A DNA stretch of 9,278 nt from Puniceicoccales bacterium (GTDB taxonomy: Bacteria; Verrucomicrobiota; Verrucomicrobiae; Opitutales; LL51), in NCBI GenBank assembly GCA_031283485.1, contig JAITBR010000108.1:1-9278 (forward strand), in the 5' to 3' direction. Position numbers and translations under genes: made by a program. Shown piece after piece: positions 1 to 7,514 of the stretch (position 1 is its first letter; every line of letters begins with the position of its first letter). The notes under the pieces are model-generated. The model did not search any database, was not told the DNA's origin, and saw nothing but the letters and a program-made list of their open reading frames with translations.

Positions 1-2
1 AA

Positions 3-347
3 GTGATTGTATCCGGTGTACACGTGGAACTGACAAACTCCCTAAAGGAGTTAGTTAGTAGCAAAGCGCAGAAGTTGTTTGACCACGATGGAAAAATAAT
101 ACGCATTGAAGTCAATCTCGAGCATAGCAAAAACAGGTCTCGAGAAAATGAGTTCATCGCCCACGGAGAAATAGCAATAGGTGGCCATAATTTGAATGCA
201 AGGGCGAAAAGTGAGGATATGTATAAATCCATAGACATGATGATAAATAAACTCGACAGGCAACTGATCGACAAAATAAAGGTGGAGAATGATCGCAAAA
301 GAGCGGAAAGTGTCCCCGCTGACACCTATTCTACGGAAATAACTTGA
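3..347 (+). CDS. Short ribosome hibernation promoting factor (HPF/RaiA family), probably cut at its start
   Basis: Binds the 30S decoding centre and helps store ribosomes in an inactive state during slow growth; it acts in the cytoplasm. The N-terminus reads I-V-S-G-V-H-V-E-L-T, matching the family opening (I-x-G-x-H-V-E-V-T), followed by the expected beta-alpha-beta-beta-beta-alpha pattern. A lysine/arginine-rich second helix ends around residue 100. At about 114 residues it is the short form and lacks the C-terminal dimerisation domain of long HPF. The first codon in the window is GTG at position 3, which could start translation, but family members usually have one or two more residues before this valine or isoleucine. 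The true start therefore probably lies just left of the window. The next gene follows after about 90 bases on the same strand. Confidence 0.85.
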   Translation: MIVSGVHVELTNSLKELVSSKAQKLFDHDGKIIRIEVNLEHSKNRSRENEFIAHGEIAIGGHNLNARAKSEDMYKSIDMMINKLDRQLIDKIKVENDRKRAESVPADTYSTEIT

Positions 348-440
348 TGCTTTGCGTGAAATTTTATCCCACTGAAACGTAGGGAGACGGGAAAAATATT
401 TTGACAACAAATTCAATAAGTGCATCAAGCTCGACTATCG

Positions 441-1514
441 ATGATCGACATCAGGATCGAGAGTTTGACGAAGCGCTTCGGGGCGGTGACCGCGCTCAAT
501 GGTATTGATTTGACCATCAATGGTGGTGAATTGTTTTTTTTACTCGGACCAAGTGGTTGCGGAAAGACAACGCTCCTGCGCACATTGGCCGGGTTTTACA
601 CTCCCGATAGCGGACAAATACGATTTGGCACCAAAAATGTGATAAATTTGCCACCGCACAAGCGTCAGGCGGGGATGGTCTTTCAAAGTTATGCGCTGTG
701 GCCTCACATGACCGTAGCCCAAAACATTGCCTTCGGGCTAGAGCAAAAGAAACTGCCGAAAGCGAAGATTCGTAGTACAGTGGCCGATATGCTCGCAAAA
801 GTCCGATTGGAACAATACGCCGATCGCAGACCAAATGAATTGTCCGGTGGACAGCAGCAGCGGGTTGCACTGGCCAGAGCACTCATTGTTAAGCCTCGCT
901 GCTTGCTCCTCGACGAGCCGCTGTCAAATCTGGATGCCCAACTGCGCAATGAGATGCGCTGTGAAATACGGGCCATATGCAAGGAACACAAATTGACCAC
1001 CATTTACGTTACCCACGACCAGAAGGAAGCATTGTCCATAGCGGATAGGATCGCGGTATTTTCTGGTGGCAAAATACAGCAAATTGGCAGCGCAACGGAG
1101 CTGTATAGACGACCACAAACGAAATTTGTGGCAAAATTTATAGGAGATACAAATATTATCGAAGGGGTAATTGTACAGGTCGGTGCAGGAGAAGCTGTTG
1201 TGCGCACAAAAATAGGTAATTTTCGCGGTGTAATTTGCCCAAGCAAAGCCGACGCTAGGCCCGGAAAAAAAGTTTACCTGTCGATTCGTCCGGAATGCCT
1301 GGTACTGAGCAATGTCCCGACAAAAGAAAATTGCGCTAGTGGGCACATTGGAAATGCTGTGTATTTTGGCGAAGTCGCCCACTATGATTTTGAAAAAAAT
1401 GGTGTAAATATCCGAATATCCGAGCTTAATCCTGCGAACTTTGAGCGTCTGCGGCAGGCAAATGAAGTGTATGCGCATGTGTCAAGTGGTGACGTTGTAA
1501 TTCTTAGTGAATAG
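441..1514 (+). CDS. ABC transporter ATP-binding protein, Fe(3+)/polyamine/sulfate-type (FbpC/PotA-like)
   Basis: Hydrolyses ATP on the cytoplasmic face to drive uptake of a substrate delivered by a periplasmic binding protein. Counting from the ATG at 441 (357 residues), the core motifs are present in order: Walker A GPSGCGKTT at 36-44, Q-loop glutamine at 82, signature LSGGQ at 134-138, Walker B ending D158-E159, D-loop SNLDAQ, and H-loop histidine at about 192. After residue 240 a beta-rich tail (from F-I-G-D-T-N) is the TOBE-type substrate/regulatory domain of this subfamily. An in-frame GTG at 420 directly follows a stop, but the family normally begins about where the ATG at 441 does (M-I-D-I-R-I-E-S-L). 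Neither start has a clear Shine-Dalgarno site. The 3' end overlaps the binding-protein gene by 8 bases, so the two are probably co-translated. The substrate cannot be read from the sequence; iron(III) is only one possibility. Confidence 0.92.
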   Translation: MIDIRIESLTKRFGAVTALNGIDLTINGGELFFLLGPSGCGKTTLLRTLAGFYTPDSGQIRFGTKNVINLPPHKRQAGMVFQSYALWPHMTVAQNIAFGLEQKKLPKAKIRSTVADMLAKVRLEQYADRRPNELSGGQQQRVALARALIVKPRCLLLDEPLSNLDAQLRNEMRCEIRAICKEHKLTTIYVTHDQKEALSIADRIAVFSGGKIQQIGSATELYRRPQTKFVAKFIGDTNIIEGVIVQVGAGEAVVRTKIGNFRGVICPSKADARPGKKVYLSIRPECLVLSNVPTKENCASGHIGNAVYFGEVAHYDFEKNGVNIRISELNPANFERLRQANEVYAHVSSGDVVILSE

Positions 1515-3273
1515 GGCTGTGTCAAAGTTTACTAAACCATCTATTTTAGCACTGATATGTACTATCATTTTGGTGCCGTTTATGCTATGTGACAGGGCAA
1601 AAAATGTAACGTTCGACGATAAGGCAGATACCCTCGTTATTCTCACTCCACACAATGAGGCACTGAGGTGGGAATATTCCAATGGGTTTAAGAAATGGTA
1701 CCGAGAAAAGACTGGGAAGGATGTAAACGTTGACTGGCGCTATCAGGGCGGCGGTCAGGAAACTTCACGATACATAGAATCGACACTCTCCAATAATTTT
1801 ATGAATTATTGGACTGGCGAACTAAATCTCCCCTGGACCAGTGAACACGCCGCTGCTTTTTCCATGCGCAGCGCTAAAAATACGGGAAAAGGAAATGACT
1901 TGCTGGATGAAATTTACGGCAAATTCATAGAATCAAATGTTGGCTGCGGCGTTGATTTACTGTTTGGCGGCGGGGTATATGAGTTTATTTTACAGGCGGA
2001 TAGAGGAAACATAGTGCCCTGTGATATTATTCACGAGCGGCCGGATTTTTTTTCCGAAAATACAATTCCGGAATTTTTCGCTGGAGGCCGATTATGGGAT
2101 CACGATGGGCGCTGGTTTGGTGTAGCTCTATCGTCATTCGGAATAATATACAACGCCGAAGCGCTACTTTCGGAAGGTATTGAACATTCTCCCAAAATGT
2201 GGGCAGATTTGGCTCGTCCAGAGTATTTTCGCAAATTAGCCGTTGTGGACCCCACGAAAAGCAGTTCCATGCTGAAAGCGTTTAGCATGCTGATGCAGCA
2301 GCAAATGCAAATAGCTTACGAAAATCTCCGCTTGAAAAAAAATGTGGCTAAGCTTTCTCCAGAAGACGAACTGGTTGCAGTGTCAAATGGCTGGCTAGCG
2401 GGTTTGAAAATCATACAAAAAATCGCAGCCAATGGCCGTTATTTTACTGAATCTGCCACGAAGCCACTCATAGATGTATCAACGGGAAATTGCCTGGCCG
2501 GGATTTCCGTTGATTTTTATGGGCTTTCGGAAGAGCAACACCTAGAAGAGCGCACTGGAAGCAATAGGTTTAAGTTTGTCGTCCCATGTGGTGAGTCTGA
2601 ATCAGCCGCAAATTTACGGAGAGAACCTTCAAAGGCACGCGGCGAAGACAACAGATTTAAATTTATATTGCCATATGGCGGTGGAGCACCCTCTCCGGAC
2701 CCAATTGCAGTATTACGGGGAGCAAAACGACCGGATTTAGCAAAGAAATTTGTGGAATATGCACTTTCATTGGATGGACAAAAATTGCTGGGCTTTAGGG
2801 TTGGCGTGGACGGTGGTCCCGCAAAAAAAACAATGTGCAGAACACCGATCCTGAAAACAATTTACGAAAAGAAATATGAAAAATTCCGCGTTAATCCTCA
2901 CATAAATCCCTACGAAGCGTCCGCATCTTTCGTTTCCCATGACGAATGGACCGACCCTGTATTTTCCATTTCCGGGCTGATAATAAAGTTAGTATTCATA
3001 GATAATAATATCGAATTGGTTGACGCTTGGGGAGCAATTTTACGGGCACGCGCAGAGGGACGAACTAAGGAAGCTGAAGATGCAGAAGCAATTATGACTA
3101 ATTTGTCCGAACTCGAATACGTGAATGTTATTGGTAACCTCTCGAAGGTGTTTGGAAACAAAAATATTACCCTGGTACTGAAATTTCAAAATGATCTCTG
3201 CAACTCCTTCCGAAAACGATACATTTTGGCAAAATTAGTTGCCGAAGGAGCTGTTCCACCGAGTGGCAAATAG
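1507..3273 (+). CDS. ABC transporter substrate-binding protein, long form with inner-membrane anchor or signal
   Basis: Captures the solute outside the inner membrane for the ATPase encoded just upstream. The 588-residue product begins with a short basic stretch and one hydrophobic segment (about residues 11-27), followed by C-D-R. The residues before this cysteine (F-M-L-C) are a poor lipobox, so a signal peptide or membrane anchor is as likely as a lipoprotein. The mature part opens with L-V-I-L-T-P-H-N-E-A and continues with D-G-R-W-F-G-V-A-L-S-S-F-G-I and D-P-T-K-S, typical of extracellular solute-binding proteins of the iron/spermidine class. It then has P-D-P-I-A-V-L-R-G-A and G-Q-K-L-L. 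It is longer than most bacterial members (about 330-400), with an extra helical C-terminal part after about residue 480 and a duplicated hinge segment near residues 353-410. GTG at 1507 overlaps the ATPase gene; GTG at 1519 is an alternative. No permease gene follows; serS does. Confidence 0.88.
   Translation: MNRAVSKFTKPSILALICTIILVPFMLCDRAKNVTFDDKADTLVILTPHNEALRWEYSNGFKKWYREKTGKDVNVDWRYQGGGQETSRYIESTLSNNFMNYWTGELNLPWTSEHAAAFSMRSAKNTGKGNDLLDEIYGKFIESNVGCGVDLLFGGGVYEFILQADRGNIVPCDIIHERPDFFSENTIPEFFAGGRLWDHDGRWFGVALSSFGIIYNAEALLSEGIEHSPKMWADLARPEYFRKLAVVDPTKSSSMLKAFSMLMQQQMQIAYENLRLKKNVAKLSPEDELVAVSNGWLAGLKIIQKIAANGRYFTESATKPLIDVSTGNCLAGISVDFYGLSEEQHLEERTGSNRFKFVVPCGESESAANLRREPSKARGEDNRFKFILPYGGGAPSPDPIAVLRGAKRPDLAKKFVEYALSLDGQKLLGFRVGVDGGPAKKTMCRTPILKTIYEKKYEKFRVNPHINPYEASASFVSHDEWTDPVFSISGLIIKLVFIDNNIELVDAWGAILRARAEGRTKEAEDAEAIMTNLSELEYVNVIGNLSKVFGNKNITLVLKFQNDLCNSFRKRYILAKLVAEGAVPPSGK
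2563..2736 (+). repeat. Diverged tandem duplication inside the substrate-binding protein gene
   Basis: Two in-frame units offset by 87 bases begin with the same residues, N-R-F-K-F: N-R-F-K-F-V-V-P-C-G (from codon 353) and N-R-F-K-F-I-L-P-Y-G (from codon 382). Further on, L-R-R-E of unit 1 matches L-R-G-A of unit 2 if unit 1 has lost about four codons. The second unit carries the family-conserved P-D-P-I-x-x-L-R-G-A sequence and is therefore presumably the functional copy. The first looks like a degenerate copy. Alignment was done by eye. Confidence 0.5.
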
Positions 3274-3321
3274 CACAAATTTATTGCCAAATTGCTCGGA
3301 GTATACAAGTTTTCGGTGCAT

Positions 3322-4593
3322 ATGTTGGATCTGAAATTTTTGCGTGAAAATGTCGCTTTTGTTAAAGCTGGAATCGCCAAAAAAAAATTTAAAGTTGACA
3401 TTGACTCATTCTTGGCTGTGGATGCGAAGCGCAGGGAAGCGATTTCCGAATGTGAGCAGCTCCGTGCCGAGCAAAAGCGAACAAGTGATAAAATTGTGCA
3501 TTTGGATAAATCTTCGGCTGAATTCGCTGCGGCTGTGGCAGCGTTGAAGCAGCTCTCCGTACGGATTAAAGGGATGGAAGCAGGAGTAAGTAAGCTGAAT
3601 GCCGCTTGGACTGAGGCATATTTGACAATTCCCAATGTTCCGCATGAATCCGTACCAATCGGAAAAAACGCCGAAGAGAATATTGAATTGCTCGCCGATG
3701 GAGATATAAACTCCGTATCGGAGTATGCAATTCCCCACTACGACATTCCCTGGTTCAACCGTGCGATAGATTTTCAGCGTGGAGCCAAAGTCTCCGGGGC
3801 CGGGTTTCCGTTTTACATTGGCTCGATGTCTCGCTTCGTCAGAGCATTGGTCTCATTTTTTTTGGATGAAGCTCGAAGCAACGGCTATGTGGAATTTTCA
3901 ACGCCCATACTCGTGAAGGCGGAAAGTGCGATTGCCACCGGACAGCTGCCGGACAAAGAGGCCCAGATGTACCACAATGCGCAGGATGATTTATACTGCA
4001 TTCCCACAGCGGAAGTGCCCGTAACTAATTTTTTTCGCGGTGAAATACTCAGCGAAAATGATTTACCGATTTACAGGTGTGCTCACACTCCCTGTTTCAG
4101 GCGAGAAGCGGGCAGTTGGGGAAAAGACGTGCGAGGCTTGAATCGCCTGCATCAATTTGATAAAGTCGAACTTGTGAAGTGGTGTCATCCCGATTTTTCC
4201 TTCGAAGAGCTGGAAAAATTACGCTCCGATGCCGAAAAAATTCTACAAAAACTTCAATTGCCCTATCGTGTATTGCTGATATGCACGGGCGACATTGGAT
4301 TTGCCCATTCCAAGCAGTATGATCTGGAAGTTTGGGCTGGTGGACAAAAATGTTGGCTTGAGGTGTCAAGTTGCAGTAATTTCACTGACTTTCAGGCTCG
4401 GAGGGGTGACATAAAATTTCGCAAAAAATCAGATGGAAAAACGCAGCACGTTCACACGTTAAATGGTTCTGGATTGGCCGTTCCACGCGTTTTGGCTGCC
4501 ATACTGGAAAACAATTTGCAGAAGGACGGCAGGATCAAGATTCCAAAAGTTCTTGTGCCGCATATGAACGGGGATGAATTTCTGGAATTTTAA
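3322..4593 (+). CDS. serS: Seryl-tRNA synthetase
   Basis: Charges tRNA-Ser (and tRNA-Sec where present) with serine in the cytoplasm; class II synthetase. The start at ATG 3322 gives the family opening M-L-D-L-K-F-L-R-E-N and a normal length of 423 residues. An in-frame TTG at 3292 would add ten residues not seen in the family. Residues 1-110 form the tRNA-binding helical arm, rich in K, E and A. The catalytic domain shows T229-A-E231-V-P, motif 2 F-R-R-E-A-G-S at 259-265 followed by G-L-N-R-L-H-Q-F, S-S-C-S-N-F near the active site, and motif 3 G-S-G-L-A-V-P-R at 382-389. All key residues appear intact. It lies 48 bases after the binding-protein stop and only 3 bases before the next gene. 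A nine-A run near codon 20 is a possible slippage or sequencing-error site, but the frame is intact as given. Confidence 0.97.
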   Translation: MLDLKFLRENVAFVKAGIAKKKFKVDIDSFLAVDAKRREAISECEQLRAEQKRTSDKIVHLDKSSAEFAAAVAALKQLSVRIKGMEAGVSKLNAAWTEAYLTIPNVPHESVPIGKNAEENIELLADGDINSVSEYAIPHYDIPWFNRAIDFQRGAKVSGAGFPFYIGSMSRFVRALVSFFLDEARSNGYVEFSTPILVKAESAIATGQLPDKEAQMYHNAQDDLYCIPTAEVPVTNFFRGEILSENDLPIYRCAHTPCFRREAGSWGKDVRGLNRLHQFDKVELVKWCHPDFSFEELEKLRSDAEKILQKLQLPYRVLLICTGDIGFAHSKQYDLEVWAGGQKCWLEVSSCSNFTDFQARRGDIKFRKKSDGKTQHVHTLNGSGLAVPRVLAAILENNLQKDGRIKIPKVLVPHMNGDEFLEF

Positions 4594-4596
4594 TGG

Positions 4597-5136
4597 ATGC
4601 TTAAACTGGCCAAATTGACTGGACTGACAGTGGAATATGGGCGATCGCCTTTGTTCCCGTGTTTCAAAAAAATATCGCAGCTGTCCGGAAACATTCGCGG
4701 TAAAAATGTGGAAATTTTCACGACGAACTCGGCGCGAATTCCAGGGAACATGGTAGTGCAAATAAAATTGGAGCACGGCAATGGTATACATTTCTCGGCA
4801 AATCGAAAGAAATTTGGTGCAGCTCTAGCAAGGGCACTCGGACAACCAATGGTGAAGTCTGGAGATATAATTTTAGACAGAAAAATTACCTTCCAAGCTC
4901 ACGACTTAGATTTTGCCAGAAAAATTTTTGAATACGAAGAAATTAGAGATAAACTTGATTTGCTCCTATCAAATAAATTCAGTATGGGAATTTTAGCGAT
5001 CGGCCAATATAGCATTTTTTATCATGAACCAATGGGGATAATGACAAAAGGAAAGCGGAGACGTTTTTCCATCGCCGTTGATTTACTGTGTGATCTGTTT
5101 GATGTATTGTACTTTTTTAGGCATAAAACTTCATGA
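4597..5136 (+). CDS. Uncharacterised 179-residue protein between serS and rmuC
   Basis: I do not recognise this gene with certainty. ATG 4597 lies three bases after the serS stop, with a weak GGA about ten bases upstream, and its TGA overlaps the rmuC start as ATGA, so it is almost certainly translated with its neighbours. The product is mixed alpha/beta, with no signal peptide and no clear membrane segment, and is basic. The order is a beta-rich middle (M-V-V-Q-I-K-L-E-H-G), then A-L-G-Q-P-x-x-x-x-G-D and D-R-K-I-T-F-Q-A-H-D-L-D-F-A-R-K-I-F. After that come a helix (E-I-R-D-K-L-D-L-L-L) and a final helix with L-L-C-D-L-F-D-V-L. This D-R-K-F-x-I-x-x-x-D-x-x-F-A-R pattern recalls small uncharacterised, DUF-type bacterial proteins (DUF3137-like), but that is a resemblance from memory. 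No catalytic motif is evident. Confidence 0.75.
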   Translation: MLKLAKLTGLTVEYGRSPLFPCFKKISQLSGNIRGKNVEIFTTNSARIPGNMVVQIKLEHGNGIHFSANRKKFGAALARALGQPMVKSGDIILDRKITFQAHDLDFARKIFEYEEIRDKLDLLLSNKFSMGILAIGQYSIFYHEPMGIMTKGKRRRFSIAVDLLCDLFDVLYFFRHKTS

Positions 5137-6368
5137 TCGAACATATCCTTTTTGTCCTATTGCTGATTTTTTTGCTACTAAGTTTGCGTCGCTACTTTGA
5201 TTTGAAGGCTGATTTCATAAAAACGGATGCCGCGTTAAAATTTGAAAAAGAGAAGGCATCCCTTGCCGAACGGGCTTTTCAGGAGAAGTTCGATCTGCTG
5301 CATGCCGCCGAAGAAAGGCTGCGCGAAAATTTCAGCAATTTATCCGCAAATGCACTGAAAAGTAACAATGAAGCCTTCATTGCGTTGGCCAAAAATGCTT
5401 TTTCCGGACTTTCGAAGGAAGCGGAATCCGAATTCAACGCCGCCGCCAAACCAATATATGATTCACTGAAGCTTTTTAGCGAAAAAATTCAAAAAATCGA
5501 AGATCATCGCAATGCGTCATACATTGAATTGAGGGAACAATTGAAGTTGATGAACCAGGCAAATTTGGCGCTAAAAACCGAAACTTCTGGCCTCGTAAAT
5601 GCCCTGCGCAGACCGGAAGTGCGCGGCCGCTGGGGAGAAATGCAGCTTAGGAGGACCGTAGAATTGGCGGGAATGGTTGAACACGTCGATTTTGAAGAGC
5701 AGAAACATATGGTAACCAATGATGGACAAAACTTGCGCCCCGACATGGTCATAAATTTACCAAATGGACGTCGCATTGTTGTGGATTCCAAGGCACCTTT
5801 GGCTCTATATCTCGATGCAATTCAACAAAATACTGAACGGGAAAAAGCAAATATGCTACAGACCTACGCATCCCACATTCGCCGACACATTGAACGTTTG
5901 GGATCAAAAAATTATTGGGATCAATTTTCCGCTTCGCCCGAATTTGTCATACTATTTCTTCCCGGTGAAAATTTTTTCAGCGACGCCCTAAAGGAGGATT
6001 GCGATTTGATTGAATTTGGTGTTTCAAAGCGTGTGATTCCAGCGACACCCACGACGCTAATAGCACTTCTACAGGCCGTTGCCTACGGCTGGAAGCAAGA
6101 CAAAATAGCCGCTGAAGCAAAAAATATTGCAGACATAGGCCGGGAAATGTACAAACGCATCAGGGTGTTTTTCGATCACTTCGAAAGAGTAGGCAAATCT
6201 CTGTCGGCAAGCGTAAAATCCTATAACGAAGCATCATTGTCGGCTGAGACACGCCTTCTGTCACAGGCTCGCAAATTTGAACAATTAGCCCCTGAAATCA
6301 AACTGGATAGCGGTATGTTTTGCATTGATGTTCAACCAAAGTCTACGCATTCAAGTGACTGGGAATAA
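5133..6368 (+). CDS. rmuC: DNA recombination protein RmuC
   Basis: RmuC family proteins limit recombination at inverted repeats and carry a nuclease-like domain; the exact activity is not settled. The 411-residue product starts with one hydrophobic segment (about residues 3-20, L-L-L-I-F-L-L-L) that would anchor it to the inner membrane. A predicted coiled coil rich in K, E and A follows (about 22-150). The RmuC domain shows R-G-R-W-G-E at 164-169, E-x-A-G-M-V-E-H-V-D-F, R-P-D-M-V-I-N-L-P, D218-S-K-A-P-L, a F-L-P-G-E-x-F-F strand and the A-T-P-T-T-L-I-A-L-L-Q-A-V-A-Y-G-W-K-Q helix near the end. These are the hallmark positions of the family and all look intact. ATG 5133 overlaps the preceding stop, indicating coupling. 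The 3' end faces the decayed minus-strand region. Confidence 0.95.
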   Translation: MIEHILFVLLLIFLLLSLRRYFDLKADFIKTDAALKFEKEKASLAERAFQEKFDLLHAAEERLRENFSNLSANALKSNNEAFIALAKNAFSGLSKEAESEFNAAAKPIYDSLKLFSEKIQKIEDHRNASYIELREQLKLMNQANLALKTETSGLVNALRRPEVRGRWGEMQLRRTVELAGMVEHVDFEEQKHMVTNDGQNLRPDMVINLPNGRRIVVDSKAPLALYLDAIQQNTEREKANMLQTYASHIRRHIERLGSKNYWDQFSASPEFVILFLPGENFFSDALKEDCDLIEFGVSKRVIPATPTTLIALLQAVAYGWKQDKIAAEAKNIADIGREMYKRIRVFFDHFERVGKSLSASVKSYNEASLSAETRLLSQARKFEQLAPEIKLDSGMFCIDVQPKSTHSSDWE

Positions 6369-6392
6369 CTTCATACGGAAGTTTAACTTTTT
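6367..6392 (+). terminator. Possible weak intrinsic terminator after rmuC
   Basis: A six-base-pair stem AACTTC (6367-6372) and GAAGTT (6378-6383) around a five-base loop is followed, after TAAC, by five Ts (6388-6392). The stem includes the rmuC stop codon. It has only two G-C pairs and the T run is not directly adjacent, so it would be a weak terminator at best. Its position at the end of the plus-strand block is the main support. Confidence 0.25.
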
Positions 6393-6461
6393 GGAAAAAT
6401 TTGCATCGTAGCCGACTAACGAAATGTGAATCTGCAACCGCGTTACGCCAATGTATCTTTT

Positions 6462-6869
6462 TCATCGTTTGAACCCTATCTTTTCGAATTGCCTATGGAG
6501 CCATCCAGCCGATTCTTGGACTGGTGCGGATAGACGGTCGAACCGACGACCTCTATTCGTGAAATACATGGCCGTATTATCGTACACATTTATCTGCTTG
6601 TGTGTCCCGGAAACACGGTGGTAATCGTTGGAATTCGGTACCATGCGGTACAAGATATTCTGCCATAATCCTTGCCAAAAATTCATCTCTGCGAATGCAC
6701 GCTCCACTCGAGCGTATATCGCAGGCCGCGTATCTTCAACATAAATTTCCCCGGCCGGGATGCATGGATAATTCCCTGCTGTGCAGCATATTAGATCCCT
6801 AATCCCCGCCGAACCCCAGCGCATTCGCCATGGTCCATACGCTACCACGCAGCACCCCATCATATCCAA
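6462..6869 (-). pseudogene. Minus-strand open fragment D, possible remnant or small hypothetical gene (135 codons)
   Basis: Not recognised. Begins with TTG in the current frame and ends in TGA at 6462, forming an ATGA overlap with a 40-codon open frame that runs into the rmuC 3' end. Just upstream a different minus-strand frame (around 6950-6790) reads protein-like (Y-L-E-Y-A-V-R-R-G-N-M, then V-L-R-G-S-V-W-T-M-A-N-A-L-G-F-G-G-D) before a stop, suggesting a frame change near position 6790. The fragment contains Y-A-R-V-E-R-A-F-A-E-M-N-F-W-Q-G-L-W and a basic C-terminal end (F-E-K-I-G-F-K-R). It has no signal peptide or known motif. It could be the C-terminal part of a broken gene, or a real small gene. 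Confidence 0.3.
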
Positions 6870-7001
6870 ATATTGTTCGCTCAGACCTCATGTTTCCGCG
6901 CCTAACCGCATATTCCAAATAACTCTTCCTCGCTGCGCAGATTCTTCCCCACGTTGTCCACCCTATTCAACTGGTTCTAGCACCACCGTTTCCACTATCA
7001 T

Positions 7002-7193
7002 TCAACGCGGAAGAAAGCAATTCAAAAAATCTTCCTCCGGTGGCTTCTTGCGACCGTTCATCACATTATTGTACTGGTTATCAACCACTTGAAAAGCACA
7101 CTGGCGCGCACCATCGGCAGATGCCCGCTCCCGCTCGTACTGCGGCTTAAATATTTCCATGTCGGACACAAAATCTTCCATCGCTACACCCAC
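7002..7193 (-). pseudogene. Minus-strand open fragment C, remnant (63 codons)
   Basis: Not recognised. A short, charged open piece containing M-E-D-F-V-S-D-M-E-I-F-K-P-Q-Y-E-R-E and V-V-D-N-Q-Y-N-N-V-M-N-G-R-K-K. It overlaps the end of fragment B by ten bases in another frame, as expected if a single-base change separated two parts of one protein. After its stop the same frame continues only briefly (about 12 codons) before another stop. On its own it is too short to call a gene. Confidence 0.25.
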
Positions 7194-7426
7194 AGTTGGC
7201 TAACTTCTCTATCATTTCCCACCGCTGAGGCTGGATAAATATCTGTTTCTTCACCGCGATACGTTCTTTCCCATGGCAGCGGTTTGTTTCTTATTTGCCT
7301 CCTCCGCCGATCGTCCACCCATTTCCAATGGTGGGCACGCTCAGCTCTCTTCTCCCTTTCCTTCATACGCCGACGGTCATCGGCAATGCTATTCGCCGCG
7401 CTCAATTCAGCAAATAATGCTCCCAA
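7184..7426 (-). pseudogene. Minus-strand open fragment B, remnant rich in Arg/Lys/Glu (80 codons)
   Basis: Not recognised. The frame is open upstream of the nominal TTG start to a stop about 27 bases further. Its centre is strongly charged (R-R-R-M-K-E-R-E-K-R-A-E-R-A, then W-V-D-D-R-R-R-R-Q-I-R), which would form a helix or short coiled coil, followed by P-L-P-W-E-R-T-Y-R-G-E-E-T-D-I-Y. It lies in a different frame from fragments A, C and D, which share one frame. It is read here as part of the same decayed region. Confidence 0.28.
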
Positions 7427-7514
7427 AGATATACTAAAAAATATGTCAGAATTTCAACATAAAATTGCAGCTAAGTTCGTGAACTTCATGAATTTGGTAC
7501 ATTCGAAGCACAGA

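Noticed and set aside
401..429. TTGACA at 401-406 as a promoter for the ABC ATPase gene
   Set aside because: The -35-like hexamer is perfect but no -10-like hexamer occurs at 16-18 bases (ATCAAG lies there), so it is not called.
924..1478. 184-codon minus-strand open frame opposite the ABC ATPase gene
   Set aside because: Shadow of a gene with all ATPase motifs intact in the plus frame.
6530..6565. Minus-strand G-G-T-T-C-G-A-C-C as a tRNA T-arm
   Set aside because: No matching five-base T stem, acceptor stem or anticodon arm can be formed around it.
6749..6760. Short GC palindrome CCCGGCCGGG
   Set aside because: Only ten bases long, with no T tract or gene border; compatible with chance.
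6781..7092. 103-codon plus-strand open frame
   Set aside because: Same composition argument, no ribosome site and no protein-like motif.
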